A stretch of 18,778 bases of DNA from Tumebacillus_A lipolyticus (GTDB taxonomy: Bacteria; Bacillota; Bacilli; Tumebacillales; Tumebacillaceae), in contig NZ_JBHUIO010000026.1 of NCBI RefSeq assembly GCF_042682745.1, forward strand, positions 1 through 18,778, given 5' to 3'. The translations under genes and the position numbers were made by a program. The notes under the pieces were generated by a model. It was given only the letters and a program-made list of their open reading frames with translations. It was not told where the DNA came from and ran no database searches. Shown in pieces: positions 12,736-18,778 of this stretch; within the stretch, counting starts at the first letter, position 1, and every line of letters starts with the position of its first letter.

Positions 12736-15700
12736 AGATTCACCCCCGGCTTGATCCTTGCCGCGTTTCGCTGATCGCGAGCGCCGATGTCTCGCACAAT
12801 TCGAGGCAGATCGCTTTTTGTGAAAGCAGTCAGAGCATCGCGAATCTGTTGCTGCACATCGCCATCTGAAGCATGCACCACAATGGCACCCTCGGCGACG
12901 TGCAAAGAGACAGAGATGGGAGGTTCGGAACTTTGCGATGCCGGACGCAGCGCTGCACGTCCGGATGGAGAATGCCCACTCCCACTCCCCACATCTCCGA
13001 GATTGGTCGGCAAAGTGGCAATACTGGCCGCATCTGCCACCGCGCTCTGTAGAGCGCCTTTTCGTCCCCGTATCCCATCCGCGAAAGATTGGACGAGATT
13101 GCCGCCCCACTTGTGGTTCGTCCGCAACGGCCCCTCTTTCGTCGGTGAATGCACACCAACATAGTCGCTGATCGTCGAGGAAAAACCTTGCATCGTGTTG
13201 ACCAGATCGCCCTGTTTGGATGAGATGCCCGAAATATACGAGCCCATGAGGTTTTCGCCCCATTTTCTGCTATCCTCGTTAAGACCAGTCATCGTCGATG
13301 TGATCTTGTCCCCGCTCTCATCAGTGGCTTTTTTCACGGCTTCGACGCGGCTTTGCAGCTCACTTGCTTGAGCAGTAATTTTCTCCTTTTTCGCTTCGCT
13401 TTCTTTGTCTTTCTCATCCATACCGAAGGTTTTCTGGACCTGGTTGAACATGTCGCCAGCCCAATTGGTAACCTTGCGCGTTACCCCACTCTCGTCTGCC
13501 CATGTGCCGAGCTTTTCACCCAGCCAAGAGCCGGCCCAAGATCCAACCGCAATTCCTAATGGACCTGCCCACGACATAAGAGCACCGCCCGCTACGCCGC
13601 CGACTAGAGAACCGACTGTTTTCCCACCATCCTGAGAAACGGCTTCCTTCCAACCAACATCCTGAGCCGTGTTGTACATGCCAACGCCCGCGCCGATCGC
13701 GGAAACAGCCGTGCCCGCCACCCCGATTTTACCGACAGCTGATCCCACTTTGGATGAGCCAATTTTGCCCATAAAACTTTTTGCACTTTGCCATTTTGAG
13801 GACTGGCCTTGACTGTTTGGTCCGTTGGGATTCGGATGTGGACCTTGTCGATTCTGGCCGTTTGGGATCGGGCCGCCTCCCTGGCCATTCGGAGTAGGTC
13901 CTCCTGTTCGATTCTGACCAGGCTGATTCCGCCTTTGGCCGTTCTGCTGCCCCCCGCCTTGTCGCTGGCCGTTCCGTCCGTTCTGATTGCGGTTGCCATT
14001 GCGATTCCCTTTTCGACTTCGCTTATTCCGACCTCCGTTTTGGACAGATCCATTCAGATAAACGATTTTCGCATTGACTCGCATTGTAGCTACGGACGTG
14101 CGATTGTTCCTTTGAGTCGCATCACCCGACGTTGGCAAGTTGTTGTTTTTACGGTTCTTGAATTTCTGCAGCAACGAACCTGCAACTTGGAAGGGCTTTG
14201 CGATCCCTGTTGCTGCGGCTTTTATCAGCTTTACAGCTGCGACCGCGGCGAACGCACCCGCCAAGAATTTTGCCCAGTCTGGCATCTCCCAATCGATAAT
14301 CTTCTGATTCGAGAGATCGTCGAACCGTTCCGTGAAACCTAAAAACTTCGAGATCGAAGGCCACGACTTTTCAATTTGGTCACCAAGCCAACTGAAGGTG
14401 TTCCCTATCGTTCTGCCTACAGCGCTAAATGCCGGAGCGAGATTTTTTTCGTACCAATCCACAGTTTGCTGTCCGTAGAGCAGCACCTTTGACCACACAG
14501 CCTGAGCATAAGGTCCGATCTTATCCCAGTGCTTATAAAGAAAAAGGCCGGCGAGCGCGAGCAGGCCGACTACTCCGGTCACCTTGCCCATCGTCCGCAT
14601 GGAGCCAAGTAAAGTGGCGTCCGCCGCCTTGAGTCCAAGCCTGAATAGGCCGAAAGCGGACGTCGCGACCATCAAACCACCAGACACGAGCGCCAGAGCG
14701 GCCACTCCTGCAGCTATGACAACAATCCACTTAGCTATTTTGGGATGGTCATCAAAGAATTTGATCATCTTTGATAGCCATCCAGTAACCTTCATCAGCG
14801 CGGGAACGGCCATTTCCATAAGCGGCTTACCGATCTGCATGCCAAGGGTTTGTACCTGGCCGGATACGATATGCATCTGTCCGTTGTAACTGTCACGGAT
14901 CGCATCGATCTGCTTGTGCAAAGACTTCTGGATCTTCAATTGCGACGACAGACGATCAAACATCTCTTTGTGAGAAGTGATGATCGCAAAATCCTGTCCT
15001 TGCTCGCCGAACATGTGATTCATGAGAGCGGCCCACTGCAGATCGCCACCAGAGAACTCAGAGCCGGTCATCGCCTTCGCACGCGACTGAATGAGCTCCA
15101 AGTCCTCTTCCGACATCTCTTTTGTCCAGTCTTCGGACGAAGCCCGGGAGACGAATTCCTTGTGCTTCGCGGACAGTATGTCTACCATCTCTGCATAGCT
15201 CTTTAGGCTGTCCTTGTCTTTGAGGAGAGCAGCATTGTCGAAACCGACAATCTCCACCGTCCCGCCCTTTTTCGTTACGGTTTGAATCCCTTCGAGCAGC
15301 CCCGCTTCCGCCATCGCCTTGAGCTGTTTTTGCCCGCCTTTGGTGTTGAGATACTTGAACGGGTTGATTCGCTCGGCGAAGTCCTTGATGTGTGTCCCTG
15401 CCATCGAACCGGAAACACCCGCTCGCTCAGCCATTGCAGTTGCGAGCAGGTTATCTTGCTCCGTCCAGCCAAGATGCTTGACCACAGGCATCGAATACTT
15501 GAAAGCTTCGCCAAGCGACTCTGAGCTCGCGTGCGTGACGTTTACCACGCGGGACATCCCGTCAGCGAACTTTTGCATTCGTTCCAGGTCATTCGTGATT
15601 CCGGCATCCTCCGCCATCCGAGCAAAGTTGTACGCTGATCGCTCAGCGGAGGAAGATTTCTTCATGCCGATCTCAATTTCGGCTAGGTAAGTGGCTTCTT

Positions 15701-16373
15701 GTGACACGTTGCTCAAAACTTTGTCCGAGATACCCGCGTGCGCGAGCTCTAGGTTGATTGACCCGACTTCTTTTTGTGAAAACAGAGTGTTTTGCGAGAG
15801 TTCAAGCGCGCGTCTCTCGATCTCCTTGATTCGCGAGTCATCAGGAGCCACACCGTACACGCTACTTAGGCCGATCGCCTGCATTTGGAGATCGCCCGCT
15901 TCTTTCGCAATGCCACTAACCTGGCTCATTAGCCCACGACCGAACTGCTGCAACTGTTGCCCCGCATGCATTGTGGCTTCCAAGCCTTCCATTTGCGTCT
16001 GGAGCTCTATCAAGTCACGTGTTGCGCGCTTTGCGTCCTCGCCCATCTTTTTAAAGCCGCCCCCTGCGTTTTTCGCGCTGTTGCCAGCTCGATCAGCCGC
16101 GGAGCCCGCTTGAGTTGAGTCACTTCGGAATTTCGCCAGTAGTCGGTTTGCAGCACTGACCATCTTTTGCATCTTGTCTATCTTTCGGGTCGATCCATCA
16201 GATGCATCACCGAGCAGACGGGTGGCTTTCGATGCCTTGTCGGTCTCCTTTTGCATCGCGCCCGCATTCTTGGAGACTTGCTGGACGATTTTGCCGATGT
16301 TGAATAAGCCACGTGACGCTCTGTCGGTCAGTGAGATCCCGACGCTCGCTCGAAAGACTACGCCTTTTGCCAA
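12732..16373 (-). CDS. Phage tail tape measure protein (TP901-type core)
   Basis: At 1213 aa this is the largest gene, as expected for the protein that sets tail length. The TP901 core begins near residue 120 (LQTQMEGLEATMHAG, later FSQKEVGSINLELAHAG). Hydrophobic, probably membrane-inserting stretches lie at about 546-580, 598-617 and 699-722, with glycine-zipper-like stretches at about 874-898 and 919-951. An Asn/Gly/Gln/Arg-rich low-complexity linker spans about 775-858. A charged helix sits at about 984-1021, and the C-terminal SPTKEGPL...GIRG motif typical of tape measures starts near 1072. The start is TTG (16373), supported by AGGAGG at 8-bp spacing. The stop overlaps the next ATG (ATGA). 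Family certain; boundaries of segments approximate. Confidence 0.92.
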   Translation of the reverse strand: MAKGVVFRASVGISLTDRASRGLFNIGKIVQQVSKNAGAMQKETDKASKATRLLGDASDGSTRKIDKMQKMVSAANRLLAKFRSDSTQAGSAADRAGNSAKNAGGGFKKMGEDAKRATRDLIELQTQMEGLEATMHAGQQLQQFGRGLMSQVSGIAKEAGDLQMQAIGLSSVYGVAPDDSRIKEIERRALELSQNTLFSQKEVGSINLELAHAGISDKVLSNVSQEATYLAEIEIGMKKSSSAERSAYNFARMAEDAGITNDLERMQKFADGMSRVVNVTHASSESLGEAFKYSMPVVKHLGWTEQDNLLATAMAERAGVSGSMAGTHIKDFAERINPFKYLNTKGGQKQLKAMAEAGLLEGIQTVTKKGGTVEIVGFDNAALLKDKDSLKSYAEMVDILSAKHKEFVSRASSEDWTKEMSEEDLELIQSRAKAMTGSEFSGGDLQWAALMNHMFGEQGQDFAIITSHKEMFDRLSSQLKIQKSLHKQIDAIRDSYNGQMHIVSGQVQTLGMQIGKPLMEMAVPALMKVTGWLSKMIKFFDDHPKIAKWIVVIAAGVAALALVSGGLMVATSAFGLFRLGLKAADATLLGSMRTMGKVTGVVGLLALAGLFLYKHWDKIGPYAQAVWSKVLLYGQQTVDWYEKNLAPAFSAVGRTIGNTFSWLGDQIEKSWPSISKFLGFTERFDDLSNQKIIDWEMPDWAKFLAGAFAAVAAVKLIKAAATGIAKPFQVAGSLLQKFKNRKNNNLPTSGDATQRNNRTSVATMRVNAKIVYLNGSVQNGGRNKRSRKGNRNGNRNQNGRNGQRQGGGQQNGQRRNQPGQNRTGGPTPNGQGGGPIPNGQNRQGPHPNPNGPNSQGQSSKWQSAKSFMGKIGSSKVGSAVGKIGVAGTAVSAIGAGVGMYNTAQDVGWKEAVSQDGGKTVGSLVGGVAGGALMSWAGPLGIAVGSWAGSWLGEKLGTWADESGVTRKVTNWAGDMFNQVQKTFGMDEKDKESEAKKEKITAQASELQSRVEAVKKATDESGDKITSTMTGLNEDSRKWGENLMGSYISGISSKQGDLVNTMQGFSSTISDYVGVHSPTKEGPLRTNHKWGGNLVQSFADGIRGRKGALQSAVADAASIATLPTNLGDVGSGSGHSPSGRAALRPASQSSEPPISVSLHVAEGAIVVHASDGDVQQQIRDALTAFTKSDLPRIVRDIGARDQRNAARIKPGVNL

Positions 16374-16401
16374 TGCCTACACCTCCTCATCGGCAGAAAT
16401 A

Positions 16402-16422
16402 GGCAGGTCGCTTTGACCTGCC
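16402..16422 (-). terminator. Hairpin after the frameshifted chaperone, attenuator-like
   Basis: GGCAGGTC (16402-16409) and GACCTGCC (16415-16422) form a perfect 8-bp stem with a 5-base loop. On the minus strand it is followed by TATTTCTGCC, not a clean T-run, so it is more likely an attenuator or mRNA stability element between chaperone and tape measure than a full terminator. It starts two bases after the -1 frame stop. Confidence 0.45.
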
Positions 16423-16423
16423 C

Positions 16424-16902
16424 TCAAGTTTGGTATGCATCCGACAACAACTCATAGACAGCGGTGCGAAGGCTATCAGGCATTTCTAATGCCTCAGTCC
16501 ATGACACGCCGCCCTTGCTCATCAATCCGATTCCGATGCACTCGTTGACCCACTGTTGGCGTTTCCAGTTGTCGATTCGGGATCGTTTCCCTCTTCATCC
16601 TCTTCAGACAGATCGGAATAGCGATTCACGAACTCCTCCAACTCCTCGTCCGTGAAAGTAGACAGAGCTTTGACGAACGAAGCCTGGTCTTTCGGCTGCT
16701 TCACCGCTTCTCCATTTACCTCTGACACGGCAAAGATCGCTTTCAGGAATGCCAGTTGTTCGAAGTAGCCTGCCGTCATCCGCCCGTTCGCATCCGTCAT
16801 AGGCGCGGTCAGAAACTCCGTCATTTTGTAGCGCGAAAAGCCCGACCCTTCCTTTGTTTTTACCTTTTTCCCGGTGGACAGTGTGATCTCAGTCGTTTTC
16901 AT
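16424..16902 (-). CDS. Tail assembly chaperone, -1 frameshift long form (gpGT-like)
   Basis: Reading the zero frame to AAC (16585) and then slipping back one base gives a 159-aa product ending at TGA 16426-16424. The -1 extension contains SRIDNWKRQQWVNECIG and VSWTEALEMPDSLRTAVYEL, a well-formed helical, tryptophan-containing sequence unlike the low-complexity zero-frame tail. The heptamer G_GGA_AAC has the X_XXY_YYZ form and differs from lambda's GGGAAAG by one base. In lambda and most long-tailed phages the G/GT pair is made this way in a fixed ratio, with the T part binding tube subunits. An 8-bp hairpin follows two bases after the -1 stop, consistent with the extension being the real 3' end. 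I see no convincing strong stimulatory structure just downstream of the slip site. Confidence 0.83.
16522..16902 (-). CDS. Tail assembly chaperone, short form (gpG-like / XkdN-like)
   Basis: The zero-frame product is 126 aa. It starts MKTTEITLSTGKKVKTKEG and ends in a disordered acidic/Ser-rich tail (SEEDEEGNDPES...). Chaperones of this class coat the tape measure protein and recruit tube subunits, and they are absent from the mature particle. The start at 16902 is chosen because GGGAGAAGG lies 7 bp upstream and the ATG overlaps the tube stop; a longer open frame to 17025 lies inside the tube gene and is an artefact. A slippery heptamer GGGAAAC at 16591-16585 is in register (codons 105-106, GGA AAC), so a fraction of ribosomes should make the long form. 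Position between tube and tape measure is the canonical one for this gene. Confidence 0.85.
   Translation of the reverse strand: MKTTEITLSTGKKVKTKEGSGFSRYKMTEFLTAPMTDANGRMTAGYFEQLAFLKAIFAVSEVNGEAVKQPKDQASFVKALSTFTDEELEEFVNRYSDLSEEDEEGNDPESTTGNANSGSTSASESD
16585..16591 (-). other. -1 ribosomal frameshift slippery site
   Basis: On the minus strand the heptamer reads GGGAAAC and sits as gaG GGA AAC in the zero frame of the chaperone gene, 104 codons after the start. Both tRNAs can re-pair in the -1 frame (GGA to GGG, AAC to AAA). The following -1 frame is open for 53 codons to 16424 and encodes a plausible protein domain. Confidence 0.82.
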
Positions 16903-17342
16903 TACGCAACCTTCTCCCTTTTCTGAGCGTGGATTTTGAACTTGTATTTGATTGCCTTGTCGCCGCCATCTCCCGTTTTCTCGAAGCCGGAGATCCGAAC
17001 GCCGCCATCCGAGCGGAAGACCCACTTTCGCACATCACCGTTGTCATACACCTCATCGACTCGGACTTCGATGGTCGGCATTGGGCGGTTTTTCCGATGA
17101 TTTTCTTCCATTTCGTGCATGAGATCGTCGATAAACGGATCAACGACTTCGCCTTCGACATCCAGCTCCCAGCCCTTGAGAATGACGCGAACGTGCTCTG
17201 AGGGCTCTCCGATTGGATGTTTTTTCTGTTCCTCTTCAATACGTTTGTAGTTGAATTTCTCGGTCTCCAGCTTGAACGGAGCAGCGCCGTCTCGAACATA
17301 GGTGACGATCAGGTCTTTCCCCAACAATCCGTCTTTTGCCAT
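16902..17342 (-). CDS. Phage tail tube protein (XkdM-like)
   Basis: This 146-aa protein has the size and composition of XkdM/DUF2001-type tail tube proteins, which stack as rings to form the inner tube of the contractile tail. It starts MAKDGLLGKDLIVTYVRDG, and the body contains a charged central helix (residues about 70-85, DDLMHEMEENHRK) between beta-rich halves ending KAIKYKFKIHAQKREK. The ATG at 17342 is preceded by AAGGGGAG at 6-bp spacing. It lies directly after the sheath gene, and its TAA stop shares one base with the ATG of the chaperone gene (TAATG), so translation is likely coupled. Function rests on family resemblance plus position between sheath and chaperone; no catalytic residues are expected. 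Confidence 0.85.
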   Translation of the reverse strand: MAKDGLLGKDLIVTYVRDGAAPFKLETEKFNYKRIEEEQKKHPIGEPSEHVRVILKGWELDVEGEVVDPFIDDLMHEMEENHRKNRPMPTIEVRVDEVYDNGDVRKWVFRSDGGVRISGFEKTGDGGDKAIKYKFKIHAQKREKVA

Positions 17343-17357
17343 AGGATTCTCCCCTTT

Positions 17358-18778
17358 CTACGCCGTCAAATCCGCTGCAGACATCAAGCGAATGGTGATC
17401 TTGTCCGCGATGTTGAACAGCTTGATCCTGAGCTCTTCAATCGCTTCATCCACATTCCCGATCTCATCCGGCCGACGGAAAGAAATTTTGTAATCTTGGA
17501 TGACTTCGCTGTTCAGGTCATCCGATCGGCCTTTCAGCTTGTCGAGATAGTGCCGGATGGCGATTTCATACTGTGCAAACCAACCATCGGAGAGGTGTTT
17601 GGAGCGATACGGCGTCGTCACCATCTCAAGATCTCGGACGATCAGCGAGTTGACTCGCCGACGGTATGTCTGTCGCAAACGGGCATCCGCTGCGAGTGTG
17701 AAGTCGGATTGCAAGGCCATCGCATTTTCTCGCTTTTCATTCACAATCCACGACAAACAAACGACTTGATTCGTCGTCAGATTTTCGATGTCGGCGGCCG
17801 TGAGCGGAATGTCGGTCGATTCGATGTCGCCAAACCAAAAGCCAGCTGTGCCGTCCTGAACCGGACACAGTACGTGCGCAATGGCATCGTATACAGCCGC
17901 TGGCACGACCCACCCCCTCGACTTGCTCTTGGCTTGGCCGAGGACGAAATGCCCGAATTCGGTGTCATAGTTCTGGCGCATGGAGATGGCCCCTACGATC
18001 GACGTATCTGGCACAGGGATATAGGTGAAGGCATTCATTTCCTGTGCAGCCGCCAGCATCGCGTCTGAGAACTGATCAGAGATGTATTTGTCTGCAACAA
18101 AGTCGGTGACCTGCGGCAGTGTTTTCAGGAGCTTGAGACCTGTCTTCTTGTACGTGACCGGGTCGTCCTTGCCCAGATAGTCCGCCGCCTTGATCGGCTT
18201 TCCGTCCGATCCCCCTGCTAGTTTCGTCTCGGCCAATACATCGGGGTTGCTACCAGGCTGTACCTCTTGCGCCAGCTCCTCCACAACGAAGTCTTTCGAG
18301 TGCGCCGCGACCTTCTCCACTGCATGCGCAGGCGTACTCAAGTCGTTATACACTTCGGGTTTTCCGTATGGTGTGCGGAGAATCAATCGGAATGTGTCCG
18401 GCTTGTTGCCGGCTTGCACTTCGACGGAGCAGGAGTTACCAAACTCACACTTGTGCATATGCCGCACCGCCAATGTTGGCTTGGCTTCCTTATCGAGCAA
18501 GGTAATCTCGGCTTGTTTTGCCATGTCGCCGCGAACGTTGATGATCGCCAGCGTTTGCACACCCCGTTGCAGCGCAGCGTAGGCGGCCTTCGACCCACTG
18601 TAGTTCTCGGTGAAATCCCCACACTTCTCGACGAAGTCGGTCAACCCGTTGACAATTACTGGCTCAGTCAACGGTCCTTTCTCGAAAACTCCGATGATCG
18701 CCAACAAATTTGACGTGTAGCCGCCTGGCTTCTCGGGCGGTGTCGGCACTTGCTCTTCGATGTAGATGCCCGGGGTCA
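17358..18778 (-). CDS. Phage contractile tail sheath protein (5' end cut by window edge)
   Basis: The protein polymerises around the tail tube and contracts to drive it through the host envelope. The reading frame stays open to the window edge, giving at least 472 residues. The visible N-terminus has TPGIYIEEQVPTPPEK, with the GIYIEE pattern usual at sheath N-termini. The C-terminal third (ADARLRQTYRRRVNSLIVRDL, then QDYKISFRRPDEI and a final ITIRL strand) fits the conserved C-terminal sheath domain. The last two window bases read TG on this strand directly before ACC, so the missing base may complete the start codon or an internal codon. An in-frame GTG at 18749 exists, but starting there would discard the conserved GIYIEE segment. 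It is the XkdK equivalent, 15 bp upstream of the tube gene. Family call by recognition and synteny; confident. Confidence 0.88.
   Translation of the reverse strand, partial: TPGIYIEEQVPTPPEKPGGYTSNLLAIIGVFEKGPLTEPVIVNGLTDFVEKCGDFTENYSGSKAAYAALQRGVQTLAIINVRGDMAKQAEITLLDKEAKPTLAVRHMHKCEFGNSCSVEVQAGNKPDTFRLILRTPYGKPEVYNDLSTPAHAVEKVAAHSKDFVVEELAQEVQPGSNPDVLAETKLAGGSDGKPIKAADYLGKDDPVTYKKTGLKLLKTLPQVTDFVADKYISDQFSDAMLAAAQEMNAFTYIPVPDTSIVGAISMRQNYDTEFGHFVLGQAKSKSRGWVVPAAVYDAIAHVLCPVQDGTAGFWFGDIESTDIPLTAADIENLTTNQVVCLSWIVNEKRENAMALQSDFTLAADARLRQTYRRRVNSLIVRDLEMVTTPYRSKHLSDGWFAQYEIAIRHYLDKLKGRSDDLNSEVIQDYKISFRRPDEIGNVDEAIEELRIKLFNIADKITIRLMSAADLTA

Noticed and set aside
12736..13263. Longer version of the LysM protein starting at 13263
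   Set aside because: The extra part lies wholly in the tape measure frame region and is Cys/Arg-rich artefact; the ATG at 12735 has an ATGA overlap.
17217..18068. 283-aa plus-strand open frame opposite sheath and tube genes
   Set aside because: Antisense shadow over two well-supported tail genes; crosses their junction without a start signal.

Overview
The window reads as the late half of a contractile-tailed (myovirus-type) prophage, or a PBSX-like phage-tail particle, in a Gram-positive bacterium of the phylum Bacillota. The grounds are strong GGAGG-type ribosome binding sites, frequent TTG and GTG starts, a Bacillus-type LexA (DinR) box, and a gene order that follows the xkd cluster of PBSX. 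The exact genus cannot be read from the sequence. Almost every supported gene is on the minus strand, so the functional order runs from high to low coordinates.

Tail and lysis module (18778 to about 4434). The genes are tail sheath (cut by the window edge), tail tube, tail assembly chaperone with a -1 programmed frameshift, 1213-aa tape measure, LysM baseplate protein, hub protein, a small OB-fold-like protein, gp25-like wedge protein, baseplate J, XkdU/DUF2313 protein, an unknown 103-aa protein, a tail fibre, a kelch-propeller protein, an unknown 131-aa protein, holin, and a zinc amidase endolysin. Most junctions are ATGA, GTGA or TAATG overlaps, so this is one tightly coupled late operon whose promoter lies outside the window. 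It ends in an intrinsic terminator one base after the amidase stop.

Accessory module (4353 to 3019). A two-gene unit encodes a STAS-HATPase fusion followed by a DUF4325/STAS-like partner. It has its own extended -10 promoter and its own terminator, so it looks like a phage moron. It resembles anti-sigma/anti-anti-sigma switch pairs.

Intergenic block (3113 to 2512). This stretch is dense in hairpins and holds one plus-strand small gene: 49 aa, TTG start, strong AAAAGGAGG site, hydrophobic C-terminal half.

SOS module (2585 to 134). A promoter overlapped by a LexA box drives a UvrX-type Y-family DNA polymerase, a YolD-like protein, and two unrecognised proline-rich tandem-repeat proteins: one of 47 aa with a 12-residue GPVPHGQ..WE repeat, and one of 185 aa with about a dozen PPxP repeats. 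A terminator follows directly. The pair of repeat proteins inside a DNA-damage operon is, with the frameshift, the most interesting content. Positions 1-133 hold nothing I can support as a gene.
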